Positions 47,930 to 60,629 of a stretch of 64,000 bases of DNA are shown piece by piece. The stretch is taken from NCBI GenBank assembly GCA_963969395.1, contig OZ017802.1, positions 1,552,501-1,616,500 of the forward strand, given 5' to 3'. Positions within the stretch are counted from its first letter, which is position 1. The number at the start of each line of letters is the position of its first letter. The stretch is from Pseudoscleropodium purum. Its lineage: Eukaryota; Streptophyta; Bryopsida; Hypnales; Brachytheciaceae. The translations under genes were made by a program, and so were the position numbers. Under the pieces are notes generated by a model that saw only the letters and a list, made by a program, of their open reading frames with translations, made no database searches and was not told the origin of the DNA.

Positions 47930-49244
47930 ATTTGAAAAATTGTACAGCTTTTCCTGAAAATGTGAAGAAATTTCATTGTTGCTAATTCTAAATATTCAAA
48001 AGTTTTTCCTTAGGAAATTTTGAAAAAGAACACTGTTACGCATGAATAGAAAAAATCAACCCATTCAAAGAAGAGTGTTGGGAAGTAGAAAGTGCTAAAA
48101 GCCAAAAAAAACAAATCAAGTTGGTGTTGAATCTAACTATGTTTGGTAGGTTATATTGGGACTTACAAAAATTGTCCATTTTTATTTTTACCATCATATG
48201 CAATCGGCTCTTTGTGGAATCTAGACAGTGAAATTTGGTCTAGTTAGAATTTTATGTTTCACAATAGGACTCATCCATTTTAATACCTTGAATTCTTGAA
48301 ACTTTAAGGGATAAATTAAAGAACATTAGAATTCCTAAAAGTGAAATTGGATTATCCTAAAATCATATTGGCATTTGTCCATTCAACTTCAAAATTGCTA
48401 GTTTCTACCATCTCCACTTCTACAAGCTTTCTCCCATAAATGAAAGCAAGTGTTGATAATGACATGGTTTGCATGAAATTTGGGACTAGATAATGTTTTC
48501 AAGAGTTGAAAGGCTAAAGAACATTGTTGAATGTAATGTCGAGTTTAACTAGATTGAGGATAAAGATTTAAGGAACCTATTATTCTATTATGAGTGTTGA
48601 ACAAGAAAGGGACACTATTACCTAGAACAATGAATTGGTCATTTTGTCTATAGACATGGCATAATAGTGTTATCAAGCATGTTCAAAATGACACATGCTC
48701 ATGACATTTCAATGGCATTTGAAGTATTGTACTGGTAAATTTTATATCAAAATATATTAGAAAATTTAATAGTTCATGATTTCAACCAAATGATTATTGA
48801 TGATTTTATCCATATGTTGTCTTGCGTGATTTTGAGCCTAAGATTCTATTCTAAAAAATTTGGTCTCTTATAAAAACTTCAAATTCCATTGAACAAATCC
48901 CCTCCATTCTCAAAGTACAAGACATAAGTCTTGACTCCTCCTATTGTATAATAAGAGTGAATGACAAGGTAGTGGCTTGGTCCACCTTACTTGATTCTTA
49001 GACATTGTGATCCATATTAGAAAAATATTGTGGTCATTCTCAATAGGTAAGGTGAACATTATTAATAGATGCACTTTCTATTGGTATAAGGGATGACCTA
49101 ATGATAGTGTAGCACCATTGAATTTTAGGACACATTGCTTCAAATTTTCATAAGAAATTCACATCCTATCAAAAGAATATAGTTCCGCTTTGAAAGACTT
49201 TGTATACTATTTCTCCACCTCTTAGAGAAATTTTTTATATGTCT
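47930..49244. other. AT-rich stretch without a recognisable gene
   Basis: No exon chain, conserved frame or clear inverted termini are visible. Confidence 0.45.
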
Positions 49245-49248
49245 TTAA

Positions 49249-50080
49249 CGCCTAATGATTTAAGGGGAGTGTACTTTCAATATAGGCCAATTGCCAAGAA
49301 CTTGAGCAATTTTTTTGCTCATTTTTTCTTGAGATTAGATAGAACATATTTGTAATTGTGTAGTTCACATTGAGAGTGAACACTTCAAAAAAATTCAAAT
49401 TATTTGACCACATAGTTTAGTAGATATTTAAGGTTGAAGTTTTACTTAGGTCAATGGAAAAAATATGGCAACACACTTTGAAGGAACATATCTTAATGAG
49501 AATATTTTGAAATGACGACCTTTTGTTCTCAAAGAAAGACAAGAGAGTTGAGAATGCTCACAAAGCATGGGGGGCATTGAAACAGAAGTAAGGTAAGAAG
49601 TTTGTAACCTGTTCCTTTAAGCGTACCTACCTCATCATTGATAGTAATAGATAAGTTTTAAGGAACATGTCACTCTTTCCTAGATAGAGAATGCATTTTG
49701 GACCTAGTTGATTAATTTATAGACCTCATATCTAATGTTTGTAAGGAAAACAAGAATGAACACAACTATTTTCTCCTTGAGTTCCTTAGATGTGGCCTTT
49801 TTGAAGTAGGCAACAAGCACATTAGTTAGCATGCCCAAACTAAACTAAAAAACATGAGCCATGAACTATACTACACCACTAAACTTTAAAACATTCCACA
49901 AGGTGGAGTTTAACTCATAATTTGATGAAACTACTACCATCAAATTCATAACACAATCTTTTTTTGAAATAATTTTATTTATAGAAAATTCAAAATTTGA
50001 GAAGGAGCACCTCAAAACAGAGAGGCTGCAACCAACCACAAAATGGCCCAACCACAAAATGGTCACTTGGGTCATTACGG
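49249..50080. mobile_element. TTAA-type TIR element, CCCCTAATRA subfamily, copy 2
   Basis: The left flank is TTAA (49245-49248) and the element starts CGCCTAATGATTTAAG. The right end reads CCCGTAATGACCCAAGTGACC on the other strand when split as CCCGTAATGACCC and AAGTGACC; the right flank is GTAA, one base from TTAA. The interior follows copy 1 at 8889-9634 throughout. Confidence 0.6.
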
Positions 50081-50538
50081 GTAAAACTCTCCAAGAGATC
50101 CAATCAGAAATGGTGGCCAGCCATAATAGGATAGCTTACCTTAGACTTTCCTTCCATATTGGCAACAAAGAATCATCGAATAGTACAGAAAATTTGACAG
50201 AAGAGGCTGCATCCTCTACCTTGGAAAGCGCCCATACAGGAGATGCCATCAATTATTCGTGAACCTTTAGTTATGAATTCTCATCTACACTTCTATGATA
50301 CTGATCTCAAAGGCTCCACCTTCATCTGCCACCAGAACCTGCACTCCAAATGCGCAATGGCTCAAGACTTCTACCTCCATGCATGATCTTGGCAAGAATT
50401 CTCGGCCATTGAGGTCGCTCTACAGTAGCTTGCAACAAGAATTTGATACTCAACATGGAGCAGGAATGTGGAGATGTGGAAGCTTAGTTGCAGTTTAGGC
50501 TTGCAATTGGCAGCCAGCGATGGTGATCATAGGTTTCG

Positions 50539-52960
50539 TTACGAAATGGCAGTGGAAGCTCGGACAGGGTACTTGTGGATGCAATCCAGCCACGGGTTGC
50601 GTGACGGACGCTTCACGGTGCGAAGCGCGCGCCACACCGCGCTGTTGCACTTGAAGCCCGAGCCGAAGGCGATTTGCCACACGCGGTCGCCGCGCTTCAC
50701 GCGCTCCTTGGCTTCCATGTACGCCAGCTCGTACCACAAGGAGCTGCTGGACGTGTTGCCGAACCTGCTTGGAAATTCGAGAATTTGGTCACTGGAGATG
50801 GATACAATTGACGCATGTTGTCCTTTTTATGATGGGTTTACTGTATGATGCTTTGTGAACAGATGTTTTATTTGCTTTTTTGCAACGAGCTGGTGGCTGG
50901 CGGATGCGGGATGGCTTACCTGTGGAGAGTCATTCGCGAGGGCTCCATGTGCCATTCCGTGAGTTCGAGATTCTTCTCGAGCTCGTCGAGCACGGCGCGG
51001 CCGCCGGCGTGGATGCAGAAGTGCTCGCACGCGAGCTTGAAATCCGGGATGTAGGCCTTCATTTTGAATTTGAGGCATTTGCGCACGACGAGGTTGGCGA
51101 AGAAGAGCAGCTGCTCCGAGAGCGGGAGGATGAGCGGCCCGAGCGTGGTGATGTTGGTTTTGAGTGCGTCGCCTGCGACGCCCATGAGGTCTTTCGAGAG
51201 CGCGACGCCCACGTTCCGGTATTCGTCCTGCTGCTGGTACACGCACGCGTAGCATTTGTCGTCCGCGCCCTTGTGTGTTCGCACCGTGTGCACAAGCTCG
51301 TACTTGGACCGCCACCGCTCGCGTCCCCGGTTCGAGAGCAGAATCGCTGCGCCTCCCATCCGGAAGATGCAGTTCTGCAACAGCATGGATCGGTCGTTGC
51401 CGAAGTACCAATTTAGGGTTATGTTCTCCGTGCTCACCACCACCGCGTACGTGTTCCGGTGCACCTACACAGCAGGGACCCAAATTTTTCATGGGTTTAA
51501 ACTGGAAAGCTTCGATTGATTGAAAACTTCAATTCGAACAGGGCCAAATTAACTTTACATCACCAGATTCAGTGAAGGACATTGCATGCGCTGATCGAAG
51601 GTTAAATAGAAATTGGGAAAAGAAAGTCGCCACATGATCTACTCAAAACTGGTTAACAAAACATGATCGAGCTGGGCCCATACCTGGAGGAGATCTCGTG
51701 CAACGTCGATAGAGATAAGCCCGGCGCTGCACCCCATGCCTGCCAGGTTGACGCTCTTGACATTCCCCCGCATCTTGTAGTGGTTAATGATCATGGACGA
51801 GAGCGACGGCGTGGGATTGAACAAGCTGCAATTCACCACCAGCACGCCCACGTCCTTGGGCTTCACGCCCGTCTTCTCGAAAAGTTCATCCAGGGCGCCG
51901 AACATGACCTGCTCGGCCTCCTCGCGAGCCTGCCGCATGTTGGGCTTGCGCTCTTTCTTCACTGGTGTAACGTCATTGATGATGGACGAGGGGAGGTACG
52001 CTTGATCGCCCAGCCCCGAGCGCATCGTGATCTTCCGCTGAAACGTCATGCTCTCCTCGCTGAAGGCGCCAGTCATCTCGCACGCCTTCAAGAAGCGTTC
52101 GTTGGAGCATTGGCGCGCGTCCTCCGGCTTGTGACATGCGAAGTCCACCAGGTAAACGGGACGCGGACGCATCATCACGTACAGAGTTACGACGCATACG
52201 CTCATGCCCGAGCACGCCAATGCACTCACCTGCACACCACCACGGGCACCTCCACATTACAGACATCTGCATTCTCAAATTCCTGGCACAAATCCTACCT
52301 AGCCTGCTGCTTGGTTCGCAATTCTCGCGTCACGGTAACTGATTGGCGACGAACGTAATTAAGACTTCAGAACGGCGTTCTCGGTTTCTGTCTCAGCGTC
52401 AGTTTGAGCATTCTTTCATTCAATGGAGATTGAGTCAAAATCATAGAACCAGTAAGCAAAAACAGAGTTCGAAACACTGGAATCAGAGATATTAGTAACG
52501 TGGCCATCAGATTTTGTGCTTCAATTACGACCGACATGATCGAATTGAAGGTGGGTCCACGCAGTGAACTATAATCATGCACTAGGTGATTTCATGTTCC
52601 ATTGCAGTGCTGTGAGTTCTGTACTTGACCACTCACGAGGTTGAAATGCAGATTTTCCCAGAGCTGGAGAATGTCGTTCCACCCGACGCGGAAGCAGCTG
52701 AGCTCGGCGAGGGTAATGAACAGCACCGGGATGGCCATCAACACCATGGCGTGCGTGATGAGGTAATGGTACCCGAGCTTCACATACTTGAGGTTCACGC
52801 TGGACAGGAAATCGGGAAGCATGATGGCGATGCTCCTGGCTCGCAAGCTGTGCAGGAGCGCCACCTTCTCTGCCAATTCCGCATCTCTCGACGTCGCCAC
52901 GATCTTGTACGACCCCGCCACTCGGTCTGTTTCCATTTCTTCCAATCCGATCGGCTTCAT
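50539..52960 (-). CDS. KCS: 3-ketoacyl-CoA synthase (fatty acid elongase condensing enzyme), 546 aa
   Basis: Four exons: 52960-52637, 52229-51684, 51464-50920 and 50764-50539, with GT/AG junctions and fitting phases. Two N-terminal membrane segments (about 64-88 and 109-128) anchor it in the [17 protein letters not shown], the FAE1-family signature, follows. The catalytic Cys275 lies in [11 protein letters not shown], His442 in [10 protein letters not shown] and Asn475 in [12 protein letters not shown]; the His-Asn spacing of 33 equals that of Arabidopsis FAE1. It condenses malonyl-CoA with acyl-CoA, the rate-limiting step of very-long-chain fatty acid synthesis for waxes, cutin-like polymers and sphingolipids. 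Chain-length preference cannot be read from sequence. The start is ATG 52960, because the longer frame begins with GTG (52972). A tandem array lies upstream. Confidence 0.96.
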
Positions 52961-53109
52961 ACCATCCAACACTGTTCCGGTCCCGCAAACTTAACCCAAC
53001 CCGAAATTCTCTTGTGTCACGCACGGCAATAATATAATGAACACATTCAGCACCGACCTGCTTCACGCACAGAAACAAGAGCCTTACGTACTGTTGAACC
53101 AATTACTGT

Positions 53110-53500
53110 AAAACCGAAACTGCAGCTAGAATTTCGTACACAAGACGCGCACCTTGATAATATCCTGCAACCACCCCTCTATTCTCTTAATATCACAACT
53201 ACATTACCGACTCTACCACGGCATTGCTGATATCCAAAACCCGCAGCACACATTGAACGAACACGTACTATAAGATCGAAACTGCAGGTAGAAACTCATA
53301 CACAAAAACCGCACCTTGTTGATATTAATTCTACAACCACCGCAGTCCTAATTTAAATTAAATTCTCTTTTCAGAACTTCAGCACCAACTCTACCACGGC
53401 ATTCCTGGTATCCAAAACTTTGCAGCGAGCATTTAAACGTGATCCTTCCTACAGAACCAACACGGTCCGATTGAAAGTACTGAAGCTAGAATTTCATAGT
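53110..53500. repeat. Diverged tandem array upstream of the KCS gene, period about 160-195 bases
   Basis: GAAACTGCAGCTAGAATTTCG-like phrases occur at 53116, 53278 and 53473. 'ctctaccacggcatt' followed by 'tatccaaaac' occurs at 53211 and 53389. Copies lie 150 to 540 bases upstream of the KCS start codon, so in its leader or promoter. Confidence 0.7.
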
Positions 53501-54207
53501 TCCACAAAATTGAATACTCTGCAATTTGCGAAGGAATTGAGCTGCATCTGCTCCCTTTGATAACTCCTGCTTGGTCAAGGTTGAAGCTCACCACAGAAGA
53601 GCTGTGCTGGTGACAGAAGCTGCTGTTCATGAATGCGCGCAGGCTTCGTGGTCATCGCTCAGGCGACGTCTCCATAGCTATGGGGACGTAATAAAAGCGG
53701 CTGCAGGACGTTTCCAGAGCGAGTCTAGCTGGTCTGGTACATGCAGTAATTGGCTGGGGGATGGATGGCTATATATATTAATTCATGGAACTTCGTTACG
53801 GATAGCTCCATCCATTGTGCACTCAATTATAAGCTGGATGCTCCGAAATTCGATCTCAAGCTTCAAGCTACCTAAACTTGGGTATGCCACAGCAGCTCCC
53901 TTCAATGCGGAGGCAACAACTTGTGGGGCAAGGAGATGTCGGCACTTAAAGGAGTTTGGTGAGTGCAGGTCACTCAGCTGGGGGATCGGATACCTTCTTA
54001 CATTTCCAATTGTCCACCCATTCTGCTTCGCCTACTCAACGCTCTGGCCTGCACTGTCTAGCTGTCGTCTGCCCATGTGTTACGACTTCCTCTTATGATC
54101 CACACTAAGTTAGCCCTAGAAAGCCACGGTGGACTCCGGGTGTCCGATGAATGAGTTTGGGTTCATGTGGGTTTATATAGAAACGAGGAATGCATGAATT
54201 CTTCTTG
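53501..54207. other. GC-richer upstream flank of the KCS gene
   Basis: A 175-codon open frame (53571-54098, plus strand) begins at TTG, has its only internal Met late and shows no family features; I take it as chance in the KCS promoter flank. Confidence 0.45.
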
Positions 54208-54211
54208 TTGA

Positions 54212-54569
54212 CCCTTAAACAAAACGACCCCATGACCAAGATAGTCACCAAAATTGATTCAATTATTGGACCAACAAGTGGGTTCCTTGTTTCTCCACTG
54301 AAACAATCACGTCATCTAGTGGCCACTTTTTGTCTTGAGGGGTGAATCTTAAACGATGCCAAGGCCGAAAAGTGGCCAATGGATGACATGGTTGTTTTGT
54401 GGAGAAACAAGGTATGCAGTCAATGCACCAATTGGTCCAAAAATCTAAATAGTTTTGGAGAATACTTTAGTTATGGAGAAATAAGATATGCAATCAATGC
54501 ACTAATTGGTCCAATAATCTGAGTAGTTTTGGTGACTACCTTAGTTATGGGGACTTCATCCATTAAGGG
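54212..54569. mobile_element. TTAA-type foldback element, CCCTTAA subfamily, 358 bases
   Basis: The left flank TTGA (54208-54211) precedes CCCTTAAACAAAACGACCCC. The right end reads CCCTTAATGGATGAAGTCCCC on the other strand as CCCTTAATGGATG and AAGTCCCC, next to TTAA (54570-54573). AGTCACCAAAA follows inside both ends. The right half contains a 72-base internal duplication (from about 54410 and 54474). Confidence 0.65.
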
Positions 54570-54789
54570 TTAACTTTGAAAGACTCTTAGTTTGGGTCTC
54601 TTTATATGACTCATATTTAGCTTTAGAACTCTCCAATTGTAGTTTAGTACATATGAATTGTGATACATTGTTAATTTTATGTACTATCATGATCATTTAT
54701 TTACTTTGCTCTAAAAAGTATTTAATCAATGTTTTTGTGATCAAATACCACTAAATTCATAATATATTATACAACCACAAAGGGCTTAA

Positions 54790-55759
54790 CCCCTCACCAG
54801 CCAATGGGACGAAAAGTATCCTCACAGAGTTTCAAGTCAAATTCAAAGTGTTATAACTTTTGCATCCAGTGTCCGAATTCAATAAAACTTGTTAGAAAAG
54901 TTGCACTCCCTCTTCTAGTTTATATGGTAAAAAATTTTAGATCAATACAAGTTGTATTGATTTCTTGATTGTCAATTGAAGTTCATAGGTTCAATTTGAG
55001 TTCACAAAACTACATTTGATGGCTGAAACTTCAAGGGGTTGTATCTCCTTCATCCAATGTTTGTTTTCAATAAAATGTGTTGAATTATGTTCCCCTTGAA
55101 GTCTAGTTAATGTGGTAAATTTTCATGTAAATCCAAGTTGTTTTGAATGTTTGGGAGCAATTCGAAGTTCAGAATCTAACATTTTTGGATTATAGTGAAC
55201 TTTGGCGGCTTGTTTCTTCTCCATACAATGTTTGTTTCCAATAAAAAAAAAATTGGGAAAGTTGCGCATACTAGTCTAGTTTGAATGGCTAAAATTTCAT
55301 ATCAATCCAAGAAGTTATGAGGGACTCAAAAGCATTTTAGTAGGAGGTTTAGCCTTAGATGTGTTTTCTGCAACTTTTCTTGCCTATTTTTTGACATTTG
55401 CAAGCCATTTTGCAAATACATTCAGTCAATTTATTGATATTTTTTTCACCAATGTGTTGGTTGGTTGGTTTTGAATAACTTTATAGTTTTAAATTTTTTT
55501 TTATTCAAGTAAGTTTAGAAATCGAATTTCACCTCCAAGTGTGTTGCTAGGAAACTTTCAGCATCTTTTTTCAACACTAAAACATTATAATCTTTCAATC
55601 TATACGGTCAAATTACTCCAAATTTGATTCACATCATCTACAACATGTTCACTACAAGATTGTACGGTTAAGATCGTTATAACTTAGTGACATTTACATC
55701 TACGTCGCTTCAAAAGCAGTGATGTTTTGGAACCCAAAACGGCCTTGGGCGGTGAGGGG
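54790..55759. mobile_element. TTAA-flanked TIR element, CCCCTCACC subfamily, 970 bases
   Basis: Exact TTAA at 54786-54789 and 55760-55763. The left end is CCCCTCACCAGCCAATGGGACG and the right end reads CCCCTCACCGCCCAAGGCC on the other strand. The interior is AT-rich and non-coding and has three related blocks with 'tgtttgttttcaataaaa'-type phrases. Confidence 0.75.
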
Positions 55760-55763
55760 TTAA

Positions 55764-56843
55764 TGGATAATTTTGTGGTTGATGATGGCGAAGATGGGCT
55801 TGTCCAATTTGAGGAATGAATTTACAGATACAGCTTGGGAGTGAATTTCCTTTGCTACTGCCACTCCAGAAGACATGCCTTGTAGTCGTACTTCAGTTCC
55901 TTGAATGGAAAATTTGGCAAATAAAGTGCTGAAATGCTTCCTAATCTTGAGATGAGTGGCATTGTGACATCTTGGATGAATGTACATGGTTTGGGGATGT
56001 CCTGTTTTAAGTTCTACTGTACAATTCCTATTCAAATTCATGGATGTACCTTACTGATTGGCTTCATCAATCCACTGAGATAGTCTGCCAAAGCCGAATT
56101 GAAAAAAATTCCCTGCATGTGCCCTGCCTGCCTGCCTGCCCTCCCTTTGGTGGCATCTTTATTTTATGTTTATTTTGTACTGGTATCCAGGTAACTGAGA
56201 TTTTATATTTTACACATGTTGTTTTTAGCCGCGTACAGCTATCTCCTCTGACACCAAGCACTGGCGTAGATTATTTCAATGTGTTCTCTCGGATGTAGGT
56301 GTGAAAAGGGGAGCAGCACCATGCTTCAGTTACTTATACCTCTTTAACTTACACTCATTCACATTGGAAAGTCTTGGAGAAAAGCTCTTGAGGTTCATGG
56401 CTTGCCTTCATAAAAGTCAGCCTTTAACCAGGTGGGAGACTTAACAAATTTTGGACAGCTATAGATAGGTGTAGCAATTAGGAGAGTGCAACTTTTAGGT
56501 TCACATATCTTAGACATGTTTACATTATGTATAAACCGGTCTTTGAGAGTTGCACCCAATCCTCTCAACTCATGCTCCTCAGGACACTCACCCTTAGGCT
56601 GCTTGTTGCTTTTGTGTGAATCGGCCTTTGGTGTCACAAATCAATCAAATTTTTCAATCAGGGGGAGCATTCAAAAGGATTTAAAGGAGTCTAAGGTGAA
56701 AACATCCATTCCCATCCATGTCCTTATTTTTTTGTCTCGTAGAGTGCCACTAAAACATCTCTCCATTTACATGAATGTTTCTTCCAGATGTTTGATTCTT
56801 ATTGGTTAATGCATTTGACAAAAATATTATAAATTTTGATTGG
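55764..56843. other. Spacer without a recognisable gene
   Basis: Short frames such as 55760-56041 (minus) and 56486-56809 (plus) show no family features. I see no element boundary. Confidence 0.4.
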
Positions 56844-56847
56844 TTAA

Positions 56848-57589
56848 CCCCTAAAAGACCAAGTTGCGTTTTTTGGCAATATAGTGAATTTGGGTAGCTC
56901 ACTATGAATAATTTTTTTTCATTATTTTGTACTGAAATTATCACTAAACATGTGCCCAAGGAGTAGCTTCAAGGCTTGACAATTTTTGTAACTTTTGACT
57001 ACATGGACAAAAAGTTACTGCATGATATGTGATTTTCTTTGTTCTGTAGGCAACTTGGGCAGCTCAAAAAACTTCTTTAAAAATCACTTTTAAAGAAAAT
57101 AAAAATTTGGAATTGGTTCTCTAGGTTTACATGAGAGTGGGAAGCTTTGAATCATTCCATTTTGGTTAATGAGATGAAAGTTATGAGGAGTTTTAGTTTG
57201 TGGGTAGGTATGATTTTCAAAAGACTTCATACCTACCCACAAACTAAAACTCCTCATAACTTTCATCTCATTAATCAAAATGGAATGATTCAAAGCTTCC
57301 CACTCTCATGTAAACCTAAAGAACCAATTTCAAATTTTTATTTTTTTAAAAGTGATTTTTAAAGAAGTTCCATGAGTTGCCCAAGCTGCCCACAGAACAA
57401 AGAAAATCACATATCATGCAATAAATTTTTGACCATGTGGTCAAAAGTTACGAAAATTGTCAGGACTTGAAGCTACTCCTTGGGCACATGTTTAGTGAAA
57501 ATTTCAGTACAAAATAATTAAAAGTCCATTTGTAGTGAGCTGCCCAAATTCACTATGTTGCCAAAAAACACACCTTGGTACTTTAGGGA
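56848..57589. mobile_element. TTAA-flanked near-complete hairpin element, 742 bases
   Basis: TTAA at 56844-56847 and 57590-57593. The left end is CCCCTAAAAGACCAAG, and the right end reads TCCCTAAAGTACCAAG on the other strand. The two arms (56848-57213 and 57225-57589) mirror each other through nearly their whole 365 bases around a loop of about 11 bases near 57219. Mirrored pairs of short frames on opposite strands (57147-57362 and 57090-57293) reflect this symmetry. Confidence 0.85.
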
Positions 57590-57593
57590 TTAA

Positions 57594-58561
57594 GAGCTGA
57601 TTTTTGCAGGGATTCAGATTTGGGTGCACCTACAGGACAAATTCAGTAGTCTAGAGACCCGCAACTTTGAAAAATTGTAGAAATTACATACCATATCCAA
57701 AATATCTATTTAGTTTTTTTCATATTCATGATTTTCACTTGCTTATATTACAGAAATACTATTTTTATTTATTTTTAAATCCTCCAAATATGCTGAATTC
57801 CTTAAACGGACTGTTTTGGATGTGTTTACTTTACATTTTGTGTCAAAAATAAATGAAAACCCAAGTCTCAATTTTTCTTGTTGGAGTGCACGTGTCATGA
57901 AAAAAGCGAATACTCAATTCTTTATCAGTACTTTTGGTTTCAATCCAGACTTCAAGTCATTCCAATAAGGTAAGGTAAGTGTATCATAACAGTGATCCAG
58001 CAGAGCACTGCAAGTTGACATCCCAGCAGAAAAAGAGTGATAATACAAGATAATTTGATGGAATTATATATGCATCCCAGTCTGTGGCAAGTACATGATT
58101 GTTGAGTGCGACCAAAGTGGAGGACTCGTGTTAAAAGGAGTCCAATTCAATGACAAGGGGATGAGCCTGCTGGTGATGTTTAATACTGCCTTAGTAGTTG
58201 CCACTTGCAAGGGGGCAAAGGGTAAGTTACAGTAACTGAGAGGATAGTGATAGAATGTTTCCATCGCCCATTCTATCATTAGGATATTGAGTGAGTGAGT
58301 GAGTGAGTGAGTGAATTTTCATTACCAGCTGTAAAGTAAAGTAGAACTGCCCATCAGCATACAGATTTGTAATCTAGGTACTTTGGAGAAACTATTTGTC
58401 AGTTTCCATATTTTTTTCCAGAGATTGAAAAGTTTGAGAGAAATCTTTTGCAAAAACAATGAGGACGTTTTGACAAGAAATGAATTTTTTGTGATTTTTC
58501 GAAACTGAAATGTTAAAGCATGAATAGACCCTTCAATTGTTGAAGCATGAGCAAACCCTTG
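57594..58561. other. Spacer with a GAGT microsatellite
   Basis: No gene is seen. A (GAGT)n run of six to seven units lies at 58289-58314. Confidence 0.55.
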
Positions 58562-58565
58562 TTAA

Positions 58566-59470
58566 CCCCCAAGGAACCAAGGTCTTTTTTCTGCTAAAAA
58601 ACACTCAAAATTGCCATTTCTATAGCAAAAGGTAAAAAAAAATTTAATTATTTTTTTCACATCTAACCATAGGATCTTACACCTTAATAGTATGAAAATG
58701 TGTGGAAAAAATTTCAAAATTTTTGACAGCATAGATTGTAAGATATATATGTTTAAAGTAGAAAAAATAAGTTTTTCAATACATTGCGGGGTTAGCTTTT
58801 TTTGACTTTGAACATTTTTAACTTTAATTTTTTGCACTATAGAGTCTTAAGCTTTAAATCTTTATGGTGTAGAATTGAGTTGAGAGTCTAGGGAAAAAAA
58901 TGATAACTCAAAAAAATTAATTTTTATTCTTTAAAAAATTGCTAAGTGGAAGTAGGTATGAGATAGAAGGAAAATCTCAATTATTAATATCTCTAAAATG
59001 GAATTAAAATGCACTAATCTCAATGGTGAGATTGTTCTTGCAAGCAAGATAAACCATGAGAATTTTTTTTAATTTTTTAGAAATTGTAAAAATTGCATTA
59101 AAAAATGAATCTTACAAGGGTTTTTTTTCATGAAGATGCTCTAATTGCCAAAAAACAAAATTGTCCATAACTTTCTCATAAAGAATCCAAATGTAATGAA
59201 TAAAAGATTTCCATATATACAAAAATATAGTCTATGAGGAAAATTAAAATTTTTGAAATTTTTTTTGGTGCCTTCCATCCCTTGTTTTGAGCTTATTTGG
59301 GCATAACTTTTGTTTCTGGGCACTGATTGGAAAAAAAATTATAATACCAAGAAGCTAATTAATTTTTCTATCCTCAAACAAAGTTTCAAAAAATAAAAAA
59401 ATAATTTCAGTCCGTAGGTACCTGCCCAAAATTCCATTTGTCCTCCGAAGGGACAATGGTCCTTTAGGGG
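58566..59470. mobile_element. TTAA-flanked TIR element, CCCCTAAAGGACC subfamily, copy 4
   Basis: Exact TTAA at 58562-58565 and 59471-59474. The left end is CCCCCAAGGAACCAAGG and the right end reads CCCCTAAAGGACCATTG on the other strand. Length is 905 bases. The interior is close to copy 5 at 61138, for example 'ccataggatcttacacctta' and 'gcactaatctcaatggtgag'. It is non-coding. Confidence 0.8.
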
Positions 59471-59872
59471 TTAAAGTTTAGGCTAACATGTTTGCTCTCC
59501 AAGTGCATTTAGGTGCTTCTATCTTATTGGCTCTAAGATAGATACTCCCCAAACCATCACTTTTTGCTACTGAGCCTATTTGCTATTTTTATACTAGTTA
59601 GAATTTCATATGTTCCTGTTGGCAAATAAAAGGAGGTTTCAACATACCAGAGAACATGGCATTTGGATATTGTATGCAAAAGTTATTAAAGAACAGATTT
59701 TGGTTCTAAAAGTGATTCTTCAACATAGGTACAGAATTGACTTTGGAGATATACACAGAATATAGATGGCAATTTAAGGTCAGTGGCACATTTGGGTGTT
59801 CCTACCTTAACTCTACAAGGGTCAAAATATTTCCATGTTTCAACTTCATATGGATCTCATCACCATATCGTA

Positions 59873-60226
59873 GGGCTGCTTCACATATGGGCCGAAGGTT
59901 GAGAGTCCGTCAACCTCCACCAATTAGATTTTAGAAAACCTTGACTTTGGCCTCTCGACCCTTCACACAAGGTGGCACAATCCAAAGTTTGTGGCCCTCC
60001 AAAGTGCCTACATGGAAGCCCAAGTTCCTATGTGGCGTTGGCTTTGCGACGGACTCTCGACCAAAGTTTGGGTCACCATTTTGTGGCAACCTAAACTCTA
60101 GTTGAGAGTCTATCGAATTTTACCATTTATTACCACTTATTGCCCATTTCTTTGGACTCTCGCCCAAAGTTTGGCCATAAACTCTCATGGCCTTTCAACT
60201 TGGTCAGCCCATATGTGAAGCGCCCC
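59873..60226. mobile_element. TIR element with GCTTCACATATGGGC ends, about 354 bases
   Basis: The left end GGGCTGCTTCACATATGGGC is mirrored by GCCCATATGTGAAGCGCCCC. The interior is GC-richer, with repeated GAGAGTC/GACTCTC motifs. Target duplication is unclear. A MITE of uncertain superfamily. Confidence 0.6.
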
Positions 60227-60629
60227 TTATTGTACTGAAAGTCTTTGAAGATGGAAAATGCATGTTCAAAGTGACACACAATTAACAACCCCAAATTCAC
60301 ACCTGGATGGAGTGGCTGGCCAATTTAGAGGCTGTCTCGAAATCTCCAAAGACCCATCACCCACCAACAATCATAATTTATAAGAAGAGGAGCAAAGGTG
60401 TTCAATGAATGACTTTCAAGAATTTTATTTTTATGTTTTTTATATTTTATATTTTATTTAAAAAAATAAAAGTGAATTGACTATCTTAAATGGCTAGGAT
60501 TGTGTCTTTCCATAATAAATTTTGAGCAACACACGTTCAAATTTGATTCTTTTTTAATCTTTGCAATAGAAACGGCAGATTTGAGTCAATGTTTCTTGAT
60601 GATACAGAGTACTTAAATTGGTAGGCTCT

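Noticed and set aside
50827..51492. 221-residue Arg/His/Ala-rich open frame
   Set aside because: It is antiphase to KCS exon 3, and its odd composition is what a GC-rich shadow frame gives.
51663..52358. 231-residue plus-strand open frame
   Set aside because: It is the antisense shadow of KCS exon 2.
53571..54098. 175-residue plus-strand open frame upstream of KCS
   Set aside because: It starts at TTG, its only internal Met is late, and its composition resembles no family; likely chance.
57090..57362. Two nearly identical short proteins on opposite strands
   Set aside because: They are the mirrored arms of the hairpin element, not genes.
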